Assembly (NCBI GenBank): GCA_946480545.1
Contig: CAMLKY010000040.1
Coordinates: forward strand, 1 to 9,746
DNA from: an uncultured Acidobacteriota bacterium
GTDB taxonomy: Bacteria > Acidobacteriota > Blastocatellia > Pyrinomonadales > Pyrinomonadaceae
Length of the DNA: 9,746 nucleotides
Direction: 5' to 3'
Part shown: positions 1 through 5,400 of the stretch, piece by piece
How positions within the stretch are numbered: position 1 is the stretch's first letter
Layout of the letters: every line of letters starts with the position of its first letter
Notes under the pieces: generated by a model
The model's database searches: none
Told to the model about the DNA's origin: nothing
Seen by the model: the letters and a program-made list of their open reading frames with translations, nothing else
Translations under genes and position numbers: made by a program

Positions 1-479
1 CCGGATCCGATCGGTGCGGCAAGCGGCATAACTGCCGGGCAGCCGGCGTCGAGCAGCTTCTTCGCCATTATGAGATCGTCGGTAAAGTACGGAAGAACTA
101 TGAACCCCTCTTTGACGAGGACACGTGCGGCCGCGAGTGTCTGTTCGTTATCCGGAAGAAGCGTTACCGGATCGCCGATCACCTCAAGCTTTACCCAGTC
201 GGTTTCAAGTGCCTCGCGGGCGAGTCTGGACGTCCGTATCGCATGCTCCGCGTCGTAGCACCCCGCGGTGTTGGGCAGTATCTGCATTTTCGGATCGAGA
301 TAGTCGAGGAACGATTCGGTCTTGCGATCCAGCGGTACGCGATTGACGGCCACCGTTACCATCTCCGCACCTGAAGCCCGGTGGGCGGCCTGCATTTCTT
401 CGAAAGAACGATACTTCCCCGTTCCGATGATCAGGCGCGAAGAGAATGATTTCCCCGCCAATTCAAAAACATCTGACAT
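1..479 (-). CDS. thiG: Thiazole synthase ThiG, N-terminal 159 residues (cut by window edge)
   Basis: ThiG makes the thiazole phosphate half of thiamin in the cytoplasm from deoxyxylulose phosphate, dehydroglycine and sulfur delivered by ThiS thiocarboxylate. The start is [10 protein letters not shown] at 479. The early RLIIGTGKY (residues 15-23) is typical of the family. WVKLEVIGD (95-103) carries the Schiff-base lysine, here K97. LPYFTDD (129-135) and [11 protein letters not shown] (149-159) are the phosphate-side barrel motifs, and the frame runs off the edge inside the last of these. The family is usually about 255-265 residues, so roughly 100 are outside. No clear Shine-Dalgarno sequence precedes the start. 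It lies 121 bases downstream of thiS on the same strand, which supports a shared thiazole role. No frameshift is seen. Confidence 0.95.
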   Translation of the reverse strand, partial: MSDVFELAGKSFSSRLIIGTGKYRSFEEMQAAHRASGAEMVTVAVNRVPLDRKTESFLDYLDPKMQILPNTAGCYDAEHAIRTSRLAREALETDWVKLEVIGDPVTLLPDNEQTLAAARVLVKEGFIVLPYFTDDLIMAKKLLDAGCPAVMPLAAPIGS

Positions 480-600
480 ATGCAGCTTAGATTCTACGCA
501 ACGACATAGAGAACGCAATGACCAGCTTTCCGAACAAACTGAATGGTGAAAGCTAACACGCGTTCGAATCTCAGCTTTCAGTTTGTACGGATAAGGGAGA
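480..600 (-). other. thiS-thiG spacer with an interrupted hairpin
   Basis: This gap holds an inverted repeat. Positions 547-554 (TGAAAGCT) pair with 573-580, and 534-539 (ACAAAC) pair with 581-586, giving 14 paired bases with a seven-base bulge on one side and an 18-base loop. No T-run follows on the minus strand, so it is not an obvious intrinsic terminator. It could be an mRNA-processing or translation-control structure, or a decayed repeat. I see no TPP riboswitch (THI box) motif in it. Confidence 0.45.
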
Positions 601-801
601 TCATCCTCCTCCGACGAAGTGGACGATCTCGATCTTGTCATCGGGCCTGATCAGGGTTGTCTCCCAATCCTGCTTTCTAATGACTTGCCGATTCAATTCT
701 ATGGCTATGCGCCTTGGCGGCAATGACAAAAGCTCGAGAAGGCGGTGCACACTGACCTCTTCATCGAGCCTTTTAATTTCGCCGTTAACCGTGATTTCCA
801 T
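601..801 (-). CDS. thiS: Sulfur carrier protein ThiS
   Basis: This 66-residue ubiquitin-like protein has the ThiS layout. It opens with a beta strand, [10 protein letters not shown], then has a conserved middle ALELNRQ-like segment (here [10 protein letters not shown], residues 32-41), then [13 protein letters not shown] at the end. The C-terminal GG is adenylated by ThiF and converted to the thiocarboxylate that donates sulfur to ThiG. Length matches the family (about 65-70). It lies between the conserved protein at 844-1686 (42-base gap) and thiG, all on the minus strand. The only purine-rich stretch, AAGG, abuts the ATG, so ribosome binding looks weak. MoaD-type carriers share the GG tail, but the size and the thiG neighbour favour ThiS. 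Confidence 0.92.
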   Translation of the reverse strand: MEITVNGEIKRLDEEVSVHRLLELLSLPPRRIAIELNRQVIRKQDWETTLIRPDDKIEIVHFVGGG

Positions 802-843
802 CCTTACAAGGATTTTCTCGCAACGGCGTGGTTAGTTCAATTG

Positions 844-1686
844 TCACCCGTGGGTGATCGCTCGTCTGAGCTCGACCTCTTCACCACCGCTTACCGCTCT
901 TGCAAGCAATGCAGCTCGCCCGGACGTGAAGTTCGGCAACTGGAGATTGATCTTCGCTAGCCCATTTTCATCGGTCGAAGCATGGAAGATGAGCGGCCGA
1001 AAGCTGGATCCGAGGATCTTGACCATCACCTGCGCCATCGTCACGACCTTGCGGTCGGTTCCGCGGCAAACCATGAAGGTCACACTCTTGCGTTCGCCGC
1101 CCTTGAATTTCGCCTCGCCGAGCAGTTCGATGCTGAGCTTGTTGTTTATTGGGCGGTCTTTCCCCATCATGTCGCTGACGATCTCGACCGCCTCGGCGGG
1201 GACTATCACGTCTTCGTCGGAAAGGGCGATCGCGGGCCGAGCTATCGGTTCGATGGTCGGACGCTTAACGGGCACATCGAGGATGCCGCCAAATACGGGT
1301 TTCGGGATTGGCAAGAACAGCTCTTCGAATTCATCCGGCTCGCCGTTCGGACCCTTCTTCGAAAAATCGGTCTCGACGAAAACGGGCTTCTCGGCATCAG
1401 CCGCCGCAACCGATTCACGAAGCGTCATCTGCCGAAGGTCCTCGATCCGGCCGGCCTGGATCGCGGCACAGATAAGCGTGTGCTGACGCGACAATCGGGC
1501 CGCGAGAACGTCTTCGTCGAATTCCCCTTCCAACAGATCGTCGTAGGGCAGCCGCTTGCTCGCGAGAATGGTTCCACGATCGTAGACAAGAGACAGAATT
1601 ATAGGCTTCGCGAGACCTTTGTCTTCGGTCTGCACGTGGTAAGTTACGCCTTCGAACTCTACGTCGGTGTTGTAGCCAGTAATCAC
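844..1686 (-). CDS. Conserved protein of unknown function with a TYHVQTEDKG N-terminus
   Basis: This 280-residue protein has no signal peptide or membrane segment, so it is probably cytoplasmic. The N-terminal 90 residues look strongly conserved: VITGYNTDVEFEGVTYHVQT, then ILSLVYDRGTILASKR (31-46), then a helical part ending LICAAIQAGRIEDLRQM. I recognise this block as a conserved hypothetical seen in Acidobacteriota, but no function is known to me. The middle (about 95-185) is acidic and proline-rich, so probably a linker. The C-terminal part (about 185-280) is beta-rich, with VVTMAQVMVKILGSSFRPLI and TDENGLAKINL, which resembles an Ig- or transthyretin-like sandwich domain by pattern only. 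The start is GTG, chosen because homologues begin at this VITGYNTD. A short ORF upstream overlaps this start. It may be the first gene of a unit with thiS and thiG. Confidence 0.8.
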   Translation of the reverse strand: MITGYNTDVEFEGVTYHVQTEDKGLAKPIILSLVYDRGTILASKRLPYDDLLEGEFDEDVLAARLSRQHTLICAAIQAGRIEDLRQMTLRESVAAADAEKPVFVETDFSKKGPNGEPDEFEELFLPIPKPVFGGILDVPVKRPTIEPIARPAIALSDEDVIVPAEAVEIVSDMMGKDRPINNKLSIELLGEAKFKGGERKSVTFMVCRGTDRKVVTMAQVMVKILGSSFRPLIFHASTDENGLAKINLQLPNFTSGRAALLARAVSGGEEVELRRAITHG

Positions 1687-1739
1687 GGTTTCACGAAATG
1701 GATAGTGAGGCGGGACAGCAGCGAGGGATATTTCGCCAT
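1683..1739 (-). other. Short upstream ORF (18 codons) overlapping the GTG start
   Basis: An ATG at 1739 opens MAKYPSLLSRLTIHFVKP and stops with a TGA that overlaps the GTG of the downstream gene (GTGA). The predicted transcription start from the promoter at 1745-1773 falls about at this ATG, so it could be a leaderless small ORF that couples translation. There is no similarity to support a real peptide, and chance is a fair alternative. Confidence 0.25.
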
Positions 1740-1744
1740 AAAAA

Positions 1745-1773
1745 ATCTAACATAGGCCGGCGATCCGGGTCAA
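1745..1773 (-). promoter_or_regulatory. Candidate sigma70 promoter for the 844-1686 / thiS / thiG group
   Basis: On the minus strand a -35-like TTGACC (1768-1773) is followed by a 17-base spacer and a -10-like TTAGAT (1745-1750). The -35 is five of six to consensus, while the -10 is poor (three of six). The spacing and the place in a divergent gap support it. The predicted transcript starts near 1738. Confidence 0.4.
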
Positions 1774-1852
1774 TAGATTTAGCCTCACGTCCAAAGCCGC
1801 TAAACTAAAAAATAGCTCGATTTTATCTGCGTTTGCGGCGATGTTCGAAGCC

Positions 1853-1881
1853 TTGACACACCTACCCTGTTAACTTACGAT
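1853..1881 (+). promoter_or_regulatory. Candidate sigma70 promoter of the nuo operon
   Basis: A perfect -35 TTGACA (1853-1858) is followed by a 17-base spacer and TACGAT (1876-1881), which matches the -10 consensus at four of six positions. The expected start of transcription is near 1888, giving a leader of about 80 bases before nuoA. It is the best promoter-like match I found and sits in the divergent gap, with no gene between it and nuoA. Confidence 0.65.
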
Positions 1882-1957
1882 TTACTTTGTGCCGACAGTT
1901 TCGTTCCCGTGCTTATGTGACGCGTGATCCCCAACGCGACCCGGGCCGGAGATCGTT

Positions 1958-1963
1958 TAAGGA
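1958..1963 (+). promoter_or_regulatory. Ribosome binding site of nuoA
   Basis: TAAGGA lies six bases before the ATG at 1970. It fixes this start and is the only good Shine-Dalgarno sequence in front of a core nuo gene in the window, apart from a distant GAGGA before nuoE. Confidence 0.7.
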
Positions 1964-1969
1964 ATTCCA

Positions 1970-2461
1970 ATGGCTGAACACAATCTGATGGATTACGCCC
2001 CGATCGGGATCATGTTCCTGGTTGCGGTGGGCTTTGCGGTTAGTCAACTCCTCGTCACCCAACTTATCGGGCCTCGCAAGCGGACGGCGACGAAGTTGAT
2101 GCCTTACGAATGCGGAAAGGACCCTGTCGGATCGGCACGCGACCGCTACTCGATCAAGTTCTACACGGTCGCTGTAATCTTTCTTCTCTTCGACATCGAA
2201 GTCCTGTTCATCATCCCATTCGCAGTAGCCTTCAAAAGCCTTCTTGCACAGCAGCAGTTGAGCGGCATAGCGTACGGGATGATCGCGTTCGTTGAGATAA
2301 TGGTCTTTATCGGGACGCTGATCGTGGGCTACATCTATGTGTGGCGGAAAGGAACGTTCGACTGGGGCCTACAGGCTCGTGCGGAGGCTCGCGAAGAAGC
2401 AAAGTTGATGGCGAAGCGGCGGCGCGAGCAAGCCGTCCAGCCTGCCAGAATGGCGGCTTAA
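1970..2461 (+). CDS. nuoA: NADH-quinone oxidoreductase subunit A
   Basis: NuoA is one of the seven membrane subunits of complex I and helps frame the quinone chamber next to NuoH and NuoD. Three membrane helices are visible at about residues 10-33, 64-88 and 100-125. The conserved loop PYECGKDPVGSARDRY (45-60) contains the family cysteine, C48. FDIEVLFIIP (74-83) in helix two carries the conserved acidic residues. At 163 residues it is longer than most relatives (about 118-140). The excess is a charged, alanine-rich C-terminal tail from about residue 135, with many Arg, Lys and Glu, expected in the cytoplasm. It is first in the operon, with a good ribosome binding site and the promoter about 90 bases upstream. 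The stop overlaps an ATG (TAATG) that opens a short bridging ORF. Confidence 0.96.
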   Translation: MAEHNLMDYAPIGIMFLVAVGFAVSQLLVTQLIGPRKRTATKLMPYECGKDPVGSARDRYSIKFYTVAVIFLLFDIEVLFIIPFAVAFKSLLAQQQLSGIAYGMIAFVEIMVFIGTLIVGYIYVWRKGTFDWGLQARAEAREEAKLMAKRRREQAVQPARMAA

Positions 2462-2523
2462 TGGCTTTTGGAGCTTGGTTTTTTCGGCAATCCAAAACCC
2501 AAGATTCAAAATCCAAATCATAA
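2461..2523 (+). other. Short bridging ORF between nuoA and nuoB (20 codons)
   Basis: The nuoA stop overlaps an ATG in the form TAATG. That ATG opens [20 protein letters not shown] and ends in a TAA one base before the nuoB ATG (TAAGATG). Its second half is the heptamer repeat, so the peptide is unlikely to have a function of its own. It could carry ribosomes across the repeat to nuoB by termination-reinitiation. nuoB lacks a Shine-Dalgarno sequence, which fits. Confidence 0.35.
2474..2519 (+). repeat. Degenerate AATCCAA heptamer repeat with a hairpin, nuoA-nuoB junction
   Basis: Positions 2489-2519 hold degenerate copies of the same AATCCAAA-type unit found before nuoD. The first copies pair back onto 2474-2483. 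CTTGG (2474-2478) pairs with CCAAG (2499-2503), and four more T-A pairs follow after one mismatch, with a ten-base loop. The repeat fills most of the gap and takes the place where a ribosome binding site would be expected. Confidence 0.55.
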
Positions 2524-2524
2524 G

Positions 2525-3172
2525 ATGGGTTTAGAAAATACATTATTTGAATCGCTTCCGGACGTTGTAACCGTCAAGCTCGACGCGGTCGTCAACTGGG
2601 CCCGCAAGAGTAGCCTCTGGCCGGCGACCTTCGGTCTCGCATGCTGCGCTATCGAGATGATGAACACCGTCTCGGCCCGCAACGATCTCTCGAGATTCGG
2701 AGCCGAAACTTTTCGAGCGAGCCCGCGCCAGGCAGATGTGATGATCGTCTCCGGGCGTGTCTCGAGGAAAATGGCCCCGGTGCTCCGGCGTATCTACGAT
2801 CAAATGCCGGAGCCCAAGTGGGTGATCTCCATGGGCGCGTGTGCAACGTCGGGTGGCGTTTTCGACAATTACGCGATCGTCCAGGGTGTCGATAAGATCG
2901 TTCCGGTAGATATCTATGTTCCCGGGTGCCCGCCGCGACCCGAGATGCTTGTCCATGCGATAACGATGCTGCAGGACAAGATCATGAAGGAATCAGTGAA
3001 GGATCGTCGGGACACTTTCGAAGAAGAATCACGTGTTTCTATCGTACCGGGCACATTGCCGGTTACGGAGGGAACGGCGCTCGAAAGAGAAACCGAGATC
3101 GAAGTGGCGCAGAAGCAGGTTTCACGACCGTATACGATACCTTCGCGTCACGAACGACGGCGGTCGTCTTAA
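2525..3172 (+). CDS. nuoB: NADH-quinone oxidoreductase subunit B
   Basis: NuoB carries cluster N2, the last [4Fe-4S] centre before quinone, in the connecting module of complex I. All four ligands are present: the adjacent pair C40-C41 in [11 protein letters not shown]106 in [10 protein letters not shown], and C135 in VPGCPPRPE. The start at ATG 2525 gives [10 protein letters not shown], as in relatives. A TTG 57 bases upstream is in frame but would translate the repeat, so I reject it. The 215-residue length includes a charged C-terminal extension after about residue 160, which is common in this lineage. No Shine-Dalgarno sequence is seen. Translation probably depends on coupling to nuoA through the short ORF. 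No mutation is seen. Confidence 0.96.
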   Translation: MGLENTLFESLPDVVTVKLDAVVNWARKSSLWPATFGLACCAIEMMNTVSARNDLSRFGAETFRASPRQADVMIVSGRVSRKMAPVLRRIYDQMPEPKWVISMGACATSGGVFDNYAIVQGVDKIVPVDIYVPGCPPRPEMLVHAITMLQDKIMKESVKDRRDTFEEESRVSIVPGTLPVTEGTALERETEIEVAQKQVSRPYTIPSRHERRRSS

Positions 3173-3182
3173 AGTAGTTTTC

Positions 3183-3254
3183 ACCGCAGAGACGCGGAGA
3201 CCAGAGAGAAGAGATTTTTGTCTCGAGCCCTCTGTGCCTCAGCGTCTCTGCGGT
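3183..3254 (+). repeat. Palindromic ACCGCAGAGACGC repeat, nuoB-nuoC junction
   Basis: The left arm ACCGCAGAGACGC (3183-3195) is perfectly complementary to GCGTCTCTGCGGT (3242-3254). The inner parts (GGAGACCAGAGAG and CCTCTGTGCCTCA) pair partly, so the whole 72 bases could fold into a long hairpin. This unit, with its AGAGACGCAGAG core, is a familiar dispersed intergenic repeat in environmental genomes, and I know no function for it. It fills most of the nuoB-nuoC gap and ends 15 bases before the nuoC start. Confidence 0.75.
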
Positions 3255-3269
3255 ATATGTTCAAATTTT

Positions 3270-3749
3270 ATGACTGAAAAGCTTCGAGAGTTCGTCGAAA
3301 GTCTCAGATCAAAGAACTCGGAATGGGTGTCGGATGTCATCGAGGCTCACGGCGAGACGACAGTGGTCGTCCCGCGCGAATCGATGACCGAGGTCTGTAC
3401 TTTCCTGAAACACGAGAAGGGATTCGATCTTTTGTCGGACGTCTGTGGAGCCGATCTCGGGCCGGAAGAAGACCCGCGATTCGAGGTCAATTATCATTTG
3501 TTCTCGACGAAACATCACAACCGGCTCCGGCTCAAGGTTCTGCTCAGCGAGGACGATCCGCATGTCGAATCGGTGACCTCGATCTGGAGGACAGCCGACT
3601 GGCATGAGCGAGAGACGTTTGACCTTTTCGGCGTTGTGTTCGATGGGCATCCGGACCTTAGGAGGATCCTTCTTCCAAGCGACTTCGACGGTCACGCCCT
3701 GCGAAAGGACTATCCGCTGCGCGGTTATGAGCCGTACAGCATGAACTAG
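3270..3749 (+). CDS. nuoC: NADH-quinone oxidoreductase subunit C
   Basis: NuoC is the small structural subunit (30 kDa-type) of the complex I connecting module that packs on NuoD. It holds no cofactor. The family signature ERETFDLFGVVFDGHPDL sits at residues 113-130, followed by RRILLPSDFDGHALRKDYP. The 159-residue length is normal for an unfused NuoC. The start MTEKLREFVE at 3270 is chosen because the frame further upstream reads through the palindromic repeat. No Shine-Dalgarno sequence is visible (TTCAAATTTT precedes the ATG). The reading frame is intact. The next gene, nuoD, follows after an 84-base gap made mostly of inverted repeats. Confidence 0.95.
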   Translation: MTEKLREFVESLRSKNSEWVSDVIEAHGETTVVVPRESMTEVCTFLKHEKGFDLLSDVCGADLGPEEDPRFEVNYHLFSTKHHNRLRLKVLLSEDDPHVESVTSIWRTADWHERETFDLFGVVFDGHPDLRRILLPSDFDGHALRKDYPLRGYEPYSMN

Positions 3750-3753
3750 ACCG

Positions 3754-3835
3754 ATTTTAGATTTTAGATTTTGGATTTTGGATTGGCCGTGCGACCAACT
3801 CTTCAATCCAAAATCCAAAATCCAAAATCCAAAAT
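3754..3835 (+). repeat. Heptamer inverted repeat forming a 31-bp stem over the nuoD start
   Basis: Positions 3754-3784 are repeats of ATTTTGG/ATTTTAG. Positions 3805-3835 are repeats of AATCCAA in the opposite sense. The two 31-base arms pair with only two A-C mismatches and a 20-base loop (3785-3804). The right arm ends on the second base of the nuoD ATG at 3834. The units are seven bases long and nearly identical, like the heptameric short tandem repeats known from filamentous cyanobacteria. Confidence 0.85.
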
Positions 3836-4502
3836 GGAAATGAGTACTGCAGTAGAAAACGTTCCCGGCTTTGACGTACTCGACAAATCGCTCGAGTCGC
3901 AGATGACCTTATCTATGGGCCCGCAGCACCCCTCCACTCATGGCGTGCTTCGGCTGGATCTGCGTCTGGATGGCGAGCTCGTCGTAAAGGCTATTCCCGA
4001 CATTGGCTACCTGCACACGGGAATGGAGAAGCTGTTCGAGTACAAGAAGTATCAGCAGGGCATCGTGATCACGGACCGGATGGATTATCTGAATCCGCTA
4101 GGCAATAACCTCGCCTACGTGATGGCGGCAGAAAAACTGCTCGGACTGGAGATCCCTCGACGGGCACAGACGATTCGCGTGCTGATGTGCGAGCTTCAGC
4201 GAATCGCCTCGCACATGGTGTGGCTCGGGACGCACGCCCTTGATATCGGTGCGATGTCAGTATTCTTCTACTGCTTCCGGCAGCGGGAAAAGATCCTCAA
4301 TCTGATCGAAGCCGCATCAGGCGGTCGAATGACGCCAAGCTACTTTCGTATCGGCGGGTTGATGATGGATCTCCCGGCCTCGAGGACTTCCCTGAGGCGA
4401 TGGATACATTCGAGACTCTGGTCAGCGGAAATACTCTTTGGCAGAGCCGGACGATGGGTATCGGGATCATCTCCGCCGAAGACGCCATCGACTGGGGTCT
4501 GA
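3834..4502 (+). CDS. nuoD: NADH-quinone oxidoreductase subunit D, N-terminal part before a frameshift
   Basis: NuoD forms the quinone pocket together with NuoB. The first 181 codons are good NuoD: MGPQHPSTHG (28-37) with the quinone-site H36, DIGYLHTGMEKL (56-67), DRMDYL with Y85 (the partner of Thermus Y87), then SGGRMTPSYFRIGGLMMDLP. H36 and Y85 keep the 49-residue spacing of the Thermus protein. After CCG at 4374-4376 the frame turns to nonsense and stops at 4502. The true continuation is in the -1 frame (see the next entry). The start is ATG 3834, or ATG 3840 two codons on. Neither has a Shine-Dalgarno sequence, and both lie at the foot of the heptamer hairpin. As written the gene cannot make full-length NuoD. 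Confidence 0.9.
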   Translation: MEMSTAVENVPGFDVLDKSLESQMTLSMGPQHPSTHGVLRLDLRLDGELVVKAIPDIGYLHTGMEKLFEYKKYQQGIVITDRMDYLNPLGNNLAYVMAAEKLLGLEIPRRAQTIRVLMCELQRIASHMVWLGTHALDIGAMSVFFYCFRQREKILNLIEAASGGRMTPSYFRIGGLMMDLPASRTSLRRWIHSRLWSAEILFGRAGRWVSGSSPPKTPSTGV

Positions 4503-5029
4503 CCGGACCGTGCTTGCGGGGCAGCGGCGTCGATCTGGATCTTCGACGCGACAATCCTTACACCGGATACGAAACGTACGACTTCGACGTGCCCGTTGAA
4601 ACCGATGGAGACGTGTGGGCAAGGTTCCGTGTTCGAATGCGCGAGCTCTATGAATCCCACAAGATCGTGCGGCAGGCTCTCGAACGGCTGCGTCCGGGGC
4701 CGATCAAAGCTGACGCCCCCAAGGTTGTGCTGCCGGATCGAGACGATATGCGGAAGCATATGGATTCGCTTATCCACCACTTCCTTATCGTCGCCGAAGG
4801 CTTCAATGTTCCGGCAGGTGAAGTTTACATGCCGATAGAAGCGTCTAAGGGCGAGCTTGGTGTTTACATGAAATCGAATGGCGGCCCGAAACCGGATCGG
4901 GTGCATTTCCGCGGACCGAGCTTCGTGAACCTTTCTGCGTTGCCGGTGATGAGCGAAGGCGAGATGGTCGCGGACGTCGTCGCCATCATTGGAAGTTTGG
5001 ATATTGTGTTAGGTGAGATAGATCGATAA
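4400..5029 (+). CDS. nuoD: NADH-quinone oxidoreductase subunit D, C-terminal part after a frameshift
   Basis: This is the rest of NuoD, in the -1 frame. Homology begins before the first ATG, at GLEDFPEAMDTFETL from about 4376, and runs through VSGNTLWQSRTMGIG, AIDWGLTGPCLRGSGVD, NPYTGYETYDFDVPVETDGD and HKIVRQALERL. It ends with the classic GSLDIVLGEIDR. Restoring one G in the CCCGGCCT at 4373-4380 would join the halves into about 398 residues, a normal length. The segment between LP and the TFETL part is also about nine residues shorter than in Thermus Nqo4, so one out-of-frame deletion of about 28 bases is as likely as a single lost base. The ATG at 4400 has no ribosome binding site and is probably not a real start. 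Confidence 0.88.
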   Translation: MDTFETLVSGNTLWQSRTMGIGIISAEDAIDWGLTGPCLRGSGVDLDLRRDNPYTGYETYDFDVPVETDGDVWARFRVRMRELYESHKIVRQALERLRPGPIKADAPKVVLPDRDDMRKHMDSLIHHFLIVAEGFNVPAGEVYMPIEASKGELGVYMKSNGGPKPDRVHFRGPSFVNLSALPVMSEGEMVADVVAIIGSLDIVLGEIDR

Positions 5030-5041
5030 CTAAATAAACTT

Positions 5042-5046
5042 GGAGG
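5042..5046 (+). promoter_or_regulatory. Strong ribosome binding site of the first coiled-coil gene
   Basis: GGAGG lies nine bases before the ATG at 5056. It supports the start and shows that this ORF is meant to be translated on its own, unlike most core nuo genes around it. Confidence 0.65.
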
Positions 5047-5055
5047 ACTCCCACA

Positions 5056-5355
5056 ATGCCTCAAGAAAATAATATGGCCGAGGTACTACGTCTTTTAAAA
5101 ACCGTGATTCTCAAGGTCGACGACCTTGCGGCGGATATGAAGGACGTGAAGGCAGACGTGCAGGTGCTGAAGACGGACGTGCAGGTGCTGAAGACGGACG
5201 TGCAGGTGCTGAAGACCAACGTCGGCAAGTTGAATGCGAAGGTCGACCATCTGACGGGTCGTTTCGAAAGCGTCGCGAGCGTGGTGATCGAGGACACACA
5301 AACGCTAAAGCGCCTAGATAATCGCGTACATATTCTCGAAGGAAAAACGAACTAA
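5056..5355 (+). CDS. Small coiled-coil protein with heptad repeats
   Basis: This 99-residue, mostly alpha-helical protein has no membrane segment or signal peptide. Residues 34-54 are three exact copies of DVQVLKT. Val falls on every a position (35, 42, 49) and Leu on every d position (38, 45, 52), the classic pattern of a parallel coiled coil. The pattern extends in weaker form from about residue 9 to residue 95. It sits between nuoD and nuoE with its own GGAGG site. I do not recognise it as a known complex I subunit. It resembles the many small coiled-coil hypotheticals of this kind of genome. Function is unknown. It could be a scaffold or partner protein, or simply a passenger gene. Confidence 0.75.
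   Translation: MPQENNMAEVLRLLKTVILKVDDLAADMKDVKADVQVLKTDVQVLKTDVQVLKTNVGKLNAKVDHLTGRFESVASVVIEDTQTLKRLDNRVHILEGKTN
5155..5217 (+). repeat. Three 21-bp tandem repeats inside the coiled-coil gene
   Basis: GACGTGCAGGTGCTGAAGAC(G) repeats at 5155-5175, 5176-5196 and 5197-5217. The only difference is the last base of the third copy (C for G). Each unit is exactly seven codons (DVQVLKT), so copy-number change keeps both the frame and the heptad register. Confidence 0.95.
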
Positions 5356-5391
5356 GATGCGACAACTACACAGCCTCTCGGACTAAACACC

Positions 5392-5397
5392 GAGGAG
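5392..5397 (+). promoter_or_regulatory. Ribosome binding site of the second coiled-coil gene
   Basis: GAGGAG lies three bases before the ATG at 5401, a close but usable spacing. It would be 12 bases from the alternative ATG at 5410. It argues that the second ORF starts here and is not just the tail of the first. Confidence 0.5.
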
Positions 5398-5400
5398 AAC

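Noticed and set aside
982..1755. Long plus-strand open frame of 257 codons opposite the unknown gene
   Set aside because: It is antisense to the 844-1686 gene, whose protein has clear conserved blocks. The plus-strand product has no recognisable motif, and its openness follows from the codon use of the real gene.
2468..2524. Upstream in-frame TTG start for nuoB, adding 19 residues
   Set aside because: The added residues are translated repeat sequence, and homologues start at MGLEN (2525).
3033..3269. Upstream in-frame extension of nuoC
   Set aside because: It overlaps nuoB and reads through the palindromic repeat. NuoC homology and length fit a start at 3270.
3754..3835. CRISPR-like array from the regular heptamer units
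   Set aside because: Units are seven bases, contiguous, with no spacers, and arranged as an inverted repeat.
4371..4402. Programmed -1 frameshifting in nuoD
   Set aside because: There is no slippery X-XXY-YYZ heptamer at the join, and the region is also shorter than in homologues, which fits a deletion better.
5061..5365. Minus-strand open frames opposite the first coiled-coil gene
   Set aside because: They repeat only because they read the antisense of the 21-bp tandem repeat. They lack ribosome binding sites and motifs.
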